Part shown: in pieces, positions 51,082-58,806 of the stretch
Numbering within the stretch: the first letter of the stretch is position 1
Layout: every line of letters starts with the position of its first letter
DNA from: Paratractidigestivibacter sp963605405
Lineage (GTDB): Bacteria > Actinomycetota > Coriobacteriia > Coriobacteriales > Atopobiaceae
Direction: 5' to 3'
NCBI GenBank assembly: GCA_963605405.1
Contig: CAVCUP010000002.1
Location: 128,947-192,946, forward strand
Length of the DNA stretch: 64,000 nt
Position numbers and translations under genes: made by a program
Notes under the pieces: generated by a model
Database searches by the model: none
Told to the model about the DNA's origin: nothing
The model's input: the letters and a program-made list of their open reading frames with translations, nothing else

Positions 51082-52044
51082 ATGAGCGCAAAGAAAGTCG
51101 TCGCCATCGACATCGGCGGCACAAAGATCGCCTCGGCCCTCGTAACCCTGCCTGAGGCGGGGGAAAGGCCTGTGGTCGAGCACTTCGCGAAGATTCCGAC
51201 CGAGGCCAAGCGCGGCGGGCAGGTTGTGCTCGCCAATGCGATTCAGATGGCGAGACGCGTGATCGAGCTTGCCGGCGAGGGCACCGAGCTTGCGGGCATC
51301 GGCGTGAGTTCCGGCGGCGTGATCGACCCGCGATCCGGAGACGTCACCTATGCCAACGACATGATGCCCGGCTGGGGAGGCACGCATCTGGGCCGTGAGC
51401 TCGAGGCCGCCACAGGCCTGGAGGTGCGCGTCCTGAACGACGTTCATGCCCATGCGCTGGGGGAGGCCCGCTGGGGCGCCGGCGCGGGTAAGCACAGTTG
51501 CCTGGTCGTCGCCGTGGGCACGGGCATCGGCGGCGCCTTCGTCGAGCACGGCCAGATCATGCTCGGCGCCCACAACGAGGCGGGCCACATCGGCCATGTG
51601 AGCTGCAGCGACGCGGCGGGAATCCCGTGCCAGTGCGGCGCCGTCGGCCACCTGGAGACCATCGCCTGCGGCCCGGGCATCATCGAGCGCTATCTCGAGC
51701 TCGGCGGCGCGCCCGAGGGGAACGGCGAGCCCGTGGACGGCGCCGTCATCGACGCGCGCGCCGCGGCCGGCGACGAGGCAGCCGTCGCCGCCGAGGCTCG
51801 CAGCGGCCACGCCATCGGTGAGGTCCTCGGCAGCCTCTCCAACATGCTCGATCCCGAGTGCATCATCCTCTCGGGCTCCGTCGCGCAGTGTGGCCCCGCG
51901 TGGCACGACGCCATGGCGGCCGGCTGGTCGGAGGCCGTCATGCCGCCCGTGGCCGCGACGCCGATCCTCTCCGGAGAACTCGGCGGCGACGCGCCCCTCA
52001 TCGGCGCGGCCGAGAACCTCGTCAGCTCCGCCTACGCCTGGTAA
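51082..52044 (+). CDS. nanK: ROK-family sugar kinase, probable N-acetylmannosamine kinase
   Basis: 320 residues. The N-terminal phosphate loop is AIDIGGTKIASALV, the catalytic Asp lies in RVLNDVHAHALGEARWGAG, and VVAVGTGIGGAF follows. The ROK zinc motif appears as EAGHIGHVS ... CQCGAVGHLE. In the nan context the reaction is ManNAc to ManNAc-6-phosphate; glucokinase-like activity cannot be excluded by sequence. Start ATG 51082 has GTGGAGG upstream. Confidence 0.85.
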   Translation: MSAKKVVAIDIGGTKIASALVTLPEAGERPVVEHFAKIPTEAKRGGQVVLANAIQMARRVIELAGEGTELAGIGVSSGGVIDPRSGDVTYANDMMPGWGGTHLGRELEAATGLEVRVLNDVHAHALGEARWGAGAGKHSCLVVAVGTGIGGAFVEHGQIMLGAHNEAGHIGHVSCSDAAGIPCQCGAVGHLETIACGPGIIERYLELGGAPEGNGEPVDGAVIDARAAAGDEAAVAAEARSGHAIGEVLGSLSNMLDPECIILSGSVAQCGPAWHDAMAAGWSEAVMPPVAATPILSGELGGDAPLIGAAENLVSSAYAW

Positions 52045-52086
52045 GGCGCGGCGATCCATTTACACTCAACGGCGAAAGGAGCCGGC

Positions 52087-52776
52087 ATGACCGTCGACCC
52101 GCTGATCCAATCCCTCAAGGGCAAGCTCATCGTGAGCGTGCAGGCATACATGGGCGAGCCCCTGCGCCATCCCGAGACCATGGCCCAGATGGCCCGCGCC
52201 TGCGAGCTCGGCGGGGCCGCCGCCATCCGCTGCCAGGGGCTTTCCGACATCGCCGCCATCAAGGGTCGCTGCGAGGTCCCCGTCATCGGTCTCTGGAAAG
52301 AGGGGCACGAGGGCGTCTACATCACCCCGGCCCTTCGTCACGCGGTGGCATGCGTGAACGCCGGCGCCGACGTCGTGGCGCTCGACGCCACCGACCGCCC
52401 CCGCCCCGATGGACGCACCTTCGAGGAGACCGTCGCCGCCCTGCGTGAGCAGTGCGAGACGCTTATCATGGCCGACTGCATGACCATCGAGGATATCCGC
52501 CGAGGTGTCGCCGCCGGCTGCGACCTGGTGTCCACTACCTTGAGCCACAACAAGGCCGCCATCGACACGACCATGGACGATGGCCCCGACCTGCCCATTC
52601 TTCGCCAGGCGGTTGAGGAGTTCCCGGGATTCCCCGTTATCTGCGAGGGCCATGTCCACACGCCGGCCGACGCGCGCGCCGCCATCGACGCAGGCGCCTG
52701 GGCCGTCGTCGCCGGCACGGGGATCACGCACCCCACGAGCATCACGAGCTGGTTCAAGGCCGCCATCGAGGACTAA
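52087..52776 (+). CDS. nanE: N-acetylmannosamine-6-phosphate 2-epimerase
   Basis: Converts ManNAc-6P to GlcNAc-6P, the last step before NagA/NagB (not in the window). 229 residues, TIM barrel. Highly characteristic motifs: IRCQGLSDIAAIKGRCEVPV, GLWKEGHEGVYITP, VALDATDRPRPDG, and ICEGHVHTPADARAAIDAGA with VAGTGITHPTSIT. Start ATG 52087 follows GAAAGGAG. It is the last gene of the nan run; a repeat array follows directly. Confidence 0.95.
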   Translation: MTVDPLIQSLKGKLIVSVQAYMGEPLRHPETMAQMARACELGGAAAIRCQGLSDIAAIKGRCEVPVIGLWKEGHEGVYITPALRHAVACVNAGADVVALDATDRPRPDGRTFEETVAALREQCETLIMADCMTIEDIRRGVAAGCDLVSTTLSHNKAAIDTTMDDGPDLPILRQAVEEFPGFPVICEGHVHTPADARAAIDAGAWAVVAGTGITHPTSITSWFKAAIED

Positions 52777-52809
52777 TCCCAAAGGCCGGGGCTTCACGCG
52801 CCGCCACGA

Positions 52810-53069
52810 GCCCCGAAGTCGCGCCGTCCAGTAATCGGAGGGGGCCGAGCCCCGTAACCGCGCCAGCCAGTAATCGGGAGCCGGTGCGAGCCCTAAAACC
52901 ACGCCATCCAGTAATGAGAAGCACGTTAGCGCCCTGGAAGCGCGCCATCTAGTAATGCTGAGTTGCTGGGCGGCGCGCTTTCAGGGCCTTTCTCACTACG
53001 GCGTTACTGGCGCCTTCGCATTCAGGGCGCCTCTCATTACAACGTTACTGCGACCGTCGCTCTCGGGGC
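52810..53069. repeat. Mirror-image array of 41-bp-period repeats (family B, copy 2)
   Basis: This fills the gap 52777-53198. Four plus-strand units begin at 52810, 52849, 52890 and 52931 (39, 41 and 41 bp). Three inverted units end at 52987, 53028 and 53069 (41 and 41 bp). The core matches the 5.6-kb array (GCCCTGGAAGCGCGCC then CCAGTAAT), but units here are more diverged from each other. The flip point is near 52959. Some 130 bp remain before the next start codon, with TTGAGCC at 53161 but no convincing promoter. Confidence 0.92.
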
Positions 53070-53198
53070 TTCTCTCGGCACCGCCTTTTGCCCTTGCCCG
53101 AGGCGCAGCGATGACGGGGTTTGGAAGATATTGCTCGAACGCGCACGCTATCCTCTATACTTGAGCCATAAGCGCAAACCCTGCCTGAAGGAGGCCCC

Positions 53199-54290
53199 AT
53201 GGTCGCAAACGGTTCCGCCAACGCCCCTCTCGATGCCGAGGCGGCGGCAAAGGCCGCGTTCGCTTCCGTTGCCGGCAAGGCGTTCCCGAGCGACGTCTTC
53301 ACCGCGCCCGGACTGCGCTGGGCCGTCGTCGGCTGCGGCGTCATCGCCAACCAGATGGCCGAGTCGCTCGCGCTGGCGGGCCGCAAGGTCGCGGGCATCC
53401 AGAACCGTACCCGCGCGAAGGCCGACGCCTTCGCCGAGGCGCGCGGTGTCGAGCGCGTCTACGACACGTTCGAGGAGCTCTGCGCGGACCCCGCGATCGA
53501 CGCCGTCTATATCACGACGCCGCACAACACCCACATCCGCTACCTGCGCGGCGCGCTCGCGGCGGGCAAGCACGTCCTGTGCGAGAAGTCCATCACCCTG
53601 AACTCGGCCGAGCTCGACGAGGCCCGTGCGCTCGCGAACGCCAACGGCGTGGTCCTTATGGACGCGACTACCATCCTCCATATGCCCCTTTACCAGCGGC
53701 TTCTTTCTCGCGCGAAGGCGGGGGAGTTCGGCCGCATGAATTTGGCGCAGGTCAACTTCGGCAGCTATAAGCCCTACGACCCGAAGACGCGCTTCTACAA
53801 CCGCGGCCTCGCGGGCGGCGCCATGCTCGACATCGGCGTCTACGCGCTCAGCATCATGCGCCTCTTCATGGAGTCGGCCCCGACCGAGGTCGTGAGCCTC
53901 GGCAACACCTGCGAGACCGGCGTCGACGTGGCGGGCGGCATCGTGTGCCGCAACGAGTCCGGCCAGCTCGGCGTCATCAGCCTCACCATCCACTCCAAGC
54001 AGCCCAAGCGCGCCGTCCTCAGCTTCGACAAGTGCTACATCGAGGTCGACCAGTACCCCCGCGCCGACCGCGCGACCATCGTGTGGACGGAGGACGGCCA
54101 CCGCGAGGAGGTCGCGGCCGGCACCGAGGCCTACGCCCTCTGCTACGAGATCGCCGACCTCGAGCGCGCGGTCGCGGGCGACGAGGACGCCGCATCGCTC
54201 ATCGGCTACGCCTCCGACGTCATGCGCATCATGACCGACGTGCGCGCCGCCTGGGGCGTCGTCTACCCCGAGGAGGAGGGCGCATGCTAG
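53199..54290 (+). CDS. Gfo/Idh/MocA-family NAD(P)-dependent oxidoreductase
   Basis: 363 residues. The Rossmann motif is AVVGCGVIANQMAESLA, the family motif is GKHVLCEKSITLN (EKP region with Ser in place of Pro), and the substrate domain has GGAMLDIGVYALSIMRLF. This last pattern is most like the dihydrodiol/xylose-dehydrogenase clade. The substrate is unknown. A role in converting 2,7-anhydro-sialic acid (NanOx/YjhC are in the same superfamily) is conceivable from position but is not supported by close similarity. Start ATG 53199 has GAAGGAGG. The 3' end overlaps the regulator by 7 bp. Confidence 0.83.
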   Translation: MVANGSANAPLDAEAAAKAAFASVAGKAFPSDVFTAPGLRWAVVGCGVIANQMAESLALAGRKVAGIQNRTRAKADAFAEARGVERVYDTFEELCADPAIDAVYITTPHNTHIRYLRGALAAGKHVLCEKSITLNSAELDEARALANANGVVLMDATTILHMPLYQRLLSRAKAGEFGRMNLAQVNFGSYKPYDPKTRFYNRGLAGGAMLDIGVYALSIMRLFMESAPTEVVSLGNTCETGVDVAGGIVCRNESGQLGVISLTIHSKQPKRAVLSFDKCYIEVDQYPRADRATIVWTEDGHREEVAAGTEAYALCYEIADLERAVAGDEDAASLIGYASDVMRIMTDVRAAWGVVYPEEEGAC

Positions 54291-55033
54291 CCGACCAGCG
54301 CCATGCCCGCATCCTCTCCATCGTCAACGGGCGGGGCTCCGCGAGCGTCGTCGACCTCGCCTCCGAGCTGGGCATCTCTGAGTCCACGATTCGCCGAGAC
54401 CTCGAGAAACTCGACGATGCCGGGCGTCTTTCCAAGGTGCACGGCGGCGCCGTCGCGCTCGATCCCGAGGGCGTGGTCCGCGACCTGCCCGTGGCCGAGC
54501 GCGCGGTTCTCCATGCCGAGGAGAAGCGCATCATAGCCGAGCGCGCGGCCCAGCTCGTGGGGCCGCATGACTTCGTGTACCTCGACGCCGGCTCCTCGGT
54601 GGACGCCCTCATCGACCGCCTCGCCGAGAAACGCGCCACGTATGCCACCGATTGCGTGAGCCATGCCCTCAAGCTCGCCTCGCGCGGCTTCGACGTGATC
54701 GTGCTGGGCGGCTCGCTCAAGAGCGCGACCGAGGCGCTTGTGGGCCCGGACGCGAACGCCGCCATCGTGCGCTACCACTTCACCCTCGGCTTCTGGGGCA
54801 CCAACGGCGCCACCGTCGAGGACGGCTTCACCACGCCCGACTTCAACGAGGCCGAGGTCAAGCGCCTCTCGATGGAGCACACCATTCACCGCTTTATTCT
54901 CGCGGACGCGAGCAAGCTCGGTCGCACGAGCCTCGTGACCTTCGCGGAGTTCGATTCGGCCACCCTCGTCACGAGCGAGCTTCCTGCGGGTAGCCCCTAT
55001 GGCGCGCTCGAGAACGTCGAGATCATCTCTTAA
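54284..55033 (+). CDS. DeoR-family transcriptional regulator (possible FruR)
   Basis: 249 residues. N-terminal winged helix with SASVVDLASELGISESTIRRDLEKLDDAGRLSKVHGGA, followed by the DeoR sensor domain (YLDAGSSVDALIDRL, IVLGGSLKSATEALVGPDA, FWGTNGATVEDGFTTPDFNEAEVKRL). Sensor domains of this type bind sugar phosphates. Its position before fruK-fruA matches the common fruR-fruK-fruA order, so fructose-1-phosphate is the likeliest ligand. It is translationally coupled to the oxidoreductase, so control of that gene is also possible. Start ATG 54284. Confidence 0.88.
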   Translation: MLADQRHARILSIVNGRGSASVVDLASELGISESTIRRDLEKLDDAGRLSKVHGGAVALDPEGVVRDLPVAERAVLHAEEKRIIAERAAQLVGPHDFVYLDAGSSVDALIDRLAEKRATYATDCVSHALKLASRGFDVIVLGGSLKSATEALVGPDANAAIVRYHFTLGFWGTNGATVEDGFTTPDFNEAEVKRLSMEHTIHRFILADASKLGRTSLVTFAEFDSATLVTSELPAGSPYGALENVEIIS

Positions 55034-55141
55034 ACGTGCCTGCCGCGGCCCTTCGCCTGCGGGCCGCCGGCATCTCGCGGCGCCTTGCCTGGCAACCCCG
55101 CGCCAAGCGCTCGTATAGTCGGCGATTCGCCGTACTTCTTT

Positions 55142-55243
55142 GGCAAATGCTCGAAATTGCCGGTTCTGCGAGATTAATTGCCCGAAAATGAGAGAAATAG
55201 CAAGAATTACCCTTCACAACCAGTCATATACGTGCAATAGTAT
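55142..55243 (+). promoter_or_regulatory. Candidate operator and promoter region of fruK-fruA
   Basis: The 250-bp gap is AT-rich. GGCAA-ATGCTCGAAA-TTGCC (55142-55161) is an inverted repeat that could be an operator. TTCACA (55213-55218) with TAGTAT (55238-55243, spacer 19) or AATAGT (55236-55241, spacer 17) is a possible promoter. All are assigned by eye. Confidence 0.4.
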
Positions 55244-55283
55244 CCATCGATAATCAGGCACGACGATTTAAGGAGGGTACCGC

Positions 55284-56186
55284 ATGATCTACACCGTCAC
55301 GTTCAACCCCTCGCTCGACTACATCGTGCGCGTGGACGATATGCGCCTCGGCGTGATCAACCGCACGAGCTACGAGCAGATCCTGCCGGGCGGCAAGGGC
55401 ATCAACGTGTCCATCGTTCTTGGCAACCTCGGCCACGCCTCCCGCGCGCTCGGCTTCTCCGCCGGCTTCACGGGCACGGCGCTCGAGGCGCTTCTCGACG
55501 CGTCCGGCGTCGACCATGACCTCGTCCGCGTCGCCGAGGGCTTTACGCGCATCAACGCAAAGATCAAGTCCGCCGAGGAGACTGAGCTCAACGGCCAGGG
55601 TCCCCGCATCACTGAGGCGGACATCGAGCAGCTCTACGCCAAGCTCGATGTCCTTGGCGAGGGCGATGTCCTCGTGATCTCCGGCTCCGTGCCCAACACG
55701 CTCCCGGGGGACATGTACGAGCGCATCATGGCCCGCCTCGACGGCCGCGGCGTGCGCATCGTCGTCGACGCCGAGCGCGACCTTCTCACCCGCGTGCTCC
55801 CGTACAAGCCGTTCCTCGTCAAGCCCAACAACATCGAGCTCGGGGATATCTACGGCGTCGAGCTCAAGACCCGTGACGATGTCGTCCCGTATGCCAAGAA
55901 GCTCCAGGAACGCGGCGCCGCGAACGTCCTCGTCTCCATGGCGGGGGAGGGCGGCGTGCTCGTGGCCGCCGACGGCTCCGTCCACCAGAGCCCGGCCGCC
56001 AAGGGAACCGTGGTCAACTCCGTGGGCGCGGGCGACTCCTCTGTGGCCGGCTTCATCGCGGGCTACCTCGAGACGGGCTCCTACGAGACCGCCTTCAAGA
56101 TGGGCCTCTCCGCAGGCTCCGCAAGCGCATTCTCCGATCATCTCGCCACGCGCGAGGAGGTCGAGGAGCTGATGGCGCGCGACTAG
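55284..56186 (+). CDS. fruK: 1-phosphofructokinase
   Basis: Phosphorylates fructose-1-phosphate from the PTS to fructose-1,6-bisphosphate; 300 residues, PfkB fold. Features: MIYTVTFNPSLDYIVRVDD, LPGGKGINVSIVLGNLG, DAERDLLTRVLPYKPFLVKPN and the catalytic VNSVGAGDSSVAGF. Tagatose-6-phosphate kinase is in the same family, but the adjacent fructose EIIABC decides for FruK. Start ATG 55284 has AAGGAGGG. Confidence 0.93.
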   Translation: MIYTVTFNPSLDYIVRVDDMRLGVINRTSYEQILPGGKGINVSIVLGNLGHASRALGFSAGFTGTALEALLDASGVDHDLVRVAEGFTRINAKIKSAEETELNGQGPRITEADIEQLYAKLDVLGEGDVLVISGSVPNTLPGDMYERIMARLDGRGVRIVVDAERDLLTRVLPYKPFLVKPNNIELGDIYGVELKTRDDVVPYAKKLQERGAANVLVSMAGEGGVLVAADGSVHQSPAAKGTVVNSVGAGDSSVAGFIAGYLETGSYETAFKMGLSAGSASAFSDHLATREEVEELMARD

Positions 56187-56261
56187 GCGCCTTTGCAAGA
56201 ACGCACCACCCGGCACCACCCCAAACCAAGCGTTAAAGCAGTTCCAAGGAAAGGAGCCTGT

Positions 56262-58238
56262 ATGAAGATCACTGACCTTCTGAGCGCGCAGAGCGTGAAG
56301 GTCGGCGCGGCGGCCCCGAGCCAGGCCGACGCCATCGACCAGCTCGTCGCCCTCCACGTCGCCGCCGGCAACGTGAGCGACGCCGAGGGCTACAAGGCCG
56401 GCGTCCTCGCCCGTGAGGCCGAGTTCTCCACCGCGGTCGGCGACGGCATCGCGATTCCGCACGCCAAGGTGGCCGCCGTCGCCAAGGCCGGCCTCGCCGC
56501 CATGACCGTCCCGGGCGGCGTGGACTGGAACGCCCCCGACGACGCCCCCTGCGACCTCATCTTCGCCATCGCGGCCCCCGAGGGCGAGAACAACGTCCAT
56601 CTCGAGATGCTCGCCAAGCTCTCTGCGCTGCTGATGCACGAGGACTTCGCCAACGAGCTGCGCGCCGCGAAGACGCCTGAGGCCTTCCTCGCCGCCATTG
56701 ACGCCGCCGAGGCCGGCCGCGACGCCGCCGAGGCCGCCAAGGCCGAGGCCGCGAAGGCCCCCAAGACCTCCGAGTCCGACTGGCCCGAGGTCCTTGCCAT
56801 CACCGCCTGCCCGACCGGCATCGCCCACACTTACATGGCCGCCGAGAACCTCGAGAAGAAGGCCGCCGAGATGGGCATCAAGCTCAAGGCCGAGACCCAG
56901 GGCTCCGCTGGCGCCAAGAACATCCTCACCGCCGACGAGATCGCCCACTGCAAGGGCATCGTCATCGCCGCAGACAAGAACGTCGACCTCGCGCGCTTCG
57001 ACGGCAAGCCCGTCTACTCGACCAACGTCTCCGCCGGCATCAACGAGCCTGAGCGCCTGATCAACATCGTGCTTAACGGCGAGGCTCCCGTCCACCACAA
57101 CGCCGGCGGCGCCTCTTCCGCCCCCGCCGCTGCGGAGAACGAGTCCACCTGGCACAAGGTCTATAAGCACCTCATGAACGGCGTTTCCCACATGCTGCCG
57201 TTCGTCATCGGCGGCGGCATCCTCACCGCCATCGCGTTCCTGGTCGACCAGCCCGGCCTCGGTACCTCCGCCTACGGCTCCTCGATCCCGGCCGCGGCCC
57301 TCTTCAAGACCATCGGCGGCGAGGCCTTCGGCATGATGCTCCCCATCCTCGCGGGCTACATCGCGGCCTCCATCGCCGACCGTCCCGGCATCGCCCCCGG
57401 CTTCGTCGGCGGCCTCTTCGCCAAGGCGGGCTACGACTTTGCCTACCTGGGCACCCTTGATTCCACCTCGCTCATCTCCGGCGGCTTCATCGCCGCGCTC
57501 TTCGCCGGCTTCGCCGCGGGCTACCTGACCCTCGGCATCGAGAAGCTCTGCGATAAGCTGCCCGACTCCCTCGAGGGCATCAAGCCGATGCTCATCTACC
57601 CCGTGCTCGGCACGCTCGCGATCGGCGTCGTGATGCTCGCCCTGAACCCGCTGTTCGCCGCCATCAACACCGGCCTCAACGGCTTCCTCTCCGGCCTCGG
57701 CACGAGCAACATCGTGGTCCTCGGCCTCGTCCTCGGCGGCATGATGTCCGTCGACTTCGGCGGCCCCTTCAACAAGGCGGCCTACGTCTTCGGCACCGCT
57801 GCCCTCGACCCCAGCTCCGGCCTCGGCACCACCGGCCAGATCATCATGGCCTCCGTCATGGTCGGCGGCATGGTTCCCCCGCTGGTGATCGCCCTCTCCA
57901 CGACCTTCTTCAAGGATCGCTGGACCAAGTCCGACCGCAACGCCGGCCTGGTCAACTACATCATGGGCCTGTCCTTCATCTCTGAGGGCGCCATCCCCTT
58001 CGCCGCTGCCGACCCCGGCCACGTGATCCCGTCCTGCATCATCGGCTCCGCCATCGCCGGCGGCATGTCCGCGGCCTTCGGCTGCGCCAGCCCCGCCCCC
58101 CACGGCGGCGCCTGGGTCACCGCCGTCATCACGAACCCGATCATGTGGCTCGTGGCCTGCGTCGTCGGCTCCGTCGTCGGCTGCCTGATCCTCTCCTTCT
58201 GGAAGAAGCCCCTCTCCAAGGAGGAGTCCGGCCTCTAA
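56262..58238 (+). CDS. fruA: Fructose-specific PTS enzyme IIABC
   Basis: 658 residues in A-B-C order. EIIA: phospho-His67 in GIAIPHAKVA. EIIB: phospho-Cys183 in ITACPTGIAHTYMAAENLE. EIIC: membrane part from about residue 300 (HLMNGVSHMLPFVIGGGILTAIAF ... GGPFNKAAY ... EGAIPFAAADP). It takes up fructose as fructose-1-phosphate, the FruK substrate. No HPr-like domain is fused, so HPr is supplied elsewhere. Start ATG 56262 follows GGAAAGGAG. Two hairpins follow the gene. Confidence 0.95.
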   Translation: MKITDLLSAQSVKVGAAAPSQADAIDQLVALHVAAGNVSDAEGYKAGVLAREAEFSTAVGDGIAIPHAKVAAVAKAGLAAMTVPGGVDWNAPDDAPCDLIFAIAAPEGENNVHLEMLAKLSALLMHEDFANELRAAKTPEAFLAAIDAAEAGRDAAEAAKAEAAKAPKTSESDWPEVLAITACPTGIAHTYMAAENLEKKAAEMGIKLKAETQGSAGAKNILTADEIAHCKGIVIAADKNVDLARFDGKPVYSTNVSAGINEPERLINIVLNGEAPVHHNAGGASSAPAAAENESTWHKVYKHLMNGVSHMLPFVIGGGILTAIAFLVDQPGLGTSAYGSSIPAAALFKTIGGEAFGMMLPILAGYIAASIADRPGIAPGFVGGLFAKAGYDFAYLGTLDSTSLISGGFIAALFAGFAAGYLTLGIEKLCDKLPDSLEGIKPMLIYPVLGTLAIGVVMLALNPLFAAINTGLNGFLSGLGTSNIVVLGLVLGGMMSVDFGGPFNKAAYVFGTAALDPSSGLGTTGQIIMASVMVGGMVPPLVIALSTTFFKDRWTKSDRNAGLVNYIMGLSFISEGAIPFAAADPGHVIPSCIIGSAIAGGMSAAFGCASPAPHGGAWVTAVITNPIMWLVACVVGSVVGCLILSFWKKPLSKEESGL

Positions 58239-58256
58239 GGTTCGGCCATAGCCTGT

Positions 58257-58279
58257 GAACAGGGGGCGTATCCCTGTTC
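58257..58279 (+). other. First hairpin after fruA
   Basis: GAACAGGG pairs with CCCTGTTC around GGCGTAT. It precedes the main terminator and has no T run. Confidence 0.6.
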
Positions 58280-58293
58280 ATGCCAAAGATTCC

Positions 58294-58342
58294 GACTTGG
58301 GTGTTCTTCTCCGCTGCGAGAGGGACACCCAAGTCGTTTTTT
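58294..58342 (+). terminator. Rho-independent terminator after fruA
   Basis: A perfect 11-bp stem GACTTGGGTGT against ACACCCAAGTC with a 20-nt loop, then G and six T residues. It marks the left edge of the accessory island. Confidence 0.9.
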
Positions 58343-58356
58343 ATGGCGAGAAGTAC

Positions 58357-58729
58357 ATGGGTCTCTGCCAGGCATTTCTCGCGAATCCGCACCAGCTCCG
58401 CGCAAATGAGGAGGAGCTCAACCGCATCTTCGCGCGCATCTTCGACACCACGGAGGAGGTCCTGGAGAGCTACAAGGGCAACCGCTGCGTCCGCACCAGG
58501 CGCGATGAGGTCGTCTCACTCATCAGACGACCAGATGGCTGTGGTCGAGGGGCGCCATAAGGCGGCCCTGGCCAAGGAGCGCAAGCGCGTGGAGGCCCGG
58601 GCCGCCGAGCTCGCCTCCTACGAGGAGAGGGTCCACCACTTGGCAGACCAGATGGTCAGGATCGACCTGGACGACGGCGTGAAGGCCAACTGGGCCAAGT
58701 TCGCCGACGCGCTGGCAAAGATCAAGTAG
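58357..58729 (+). pseudogene. pglX: Remnant of BREX methyltransferase PglX (deleted, two frames)
   Basis: Two short frames together match the C-terminal part of BREX PglX. Frame 1 (58357-58515) reads LRANEEELNRIFARIF and RRDEVVSLI, like the PglX stretch before its SYAVGCMFGRYSLD block. The sequence then jumps into another frame (about 58515-58729), which reads YEERVHHLADQMVRIDLDD and GVKANWAKFADALAKIK. This is nearly the standard PglX C-terminus. The several hundred residues between and before are missing, including the catalytic NPPY region, so no methylase can be made. Comparison is from memory of the family; confidence is high for the last 40 residues and moderate for the first part. Confidence 0.75.
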
Positions 58730-58761
58730 AGCACAGCCAAATTAGTGTCCGGTGGCTCTCT

Positions 58762-58767
58762 TATGAT
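58762..58767 (+). promoter_or_regulatory. Candidate -10 box for the chimeric regulator
   Basis: TATGAT lies 40 bp before the chosen start, after the pglX remnant. No good -35 is seen 16-18 bp upstream. It would let the regulator be expressed independently of the fru terminator. Confidence 0.4.
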
Positions 58768-58806
58768 GAGGTATCAACGACATTTGGAGTGGCGAACGGA
58801 GTGAGC

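Noticed and set aside
53199..54290. NanOx (2,7-anhydro-sialic acid oxidoreductase)
   Set aside because: Same superfamily and tempting context, but the residues after the EKP region resemble the dihydrodiol/xylose-dehydrogenase clade, and an array separates it from the nan genes.
58280..58729. A genuine small gene of 149 codons after fruA
   Set aside because: Its first half is out-of-frame sequence over the fruA terminator; only the last 70 codons match anything, namely the PglX C-terminus, so it is a gene remnant.
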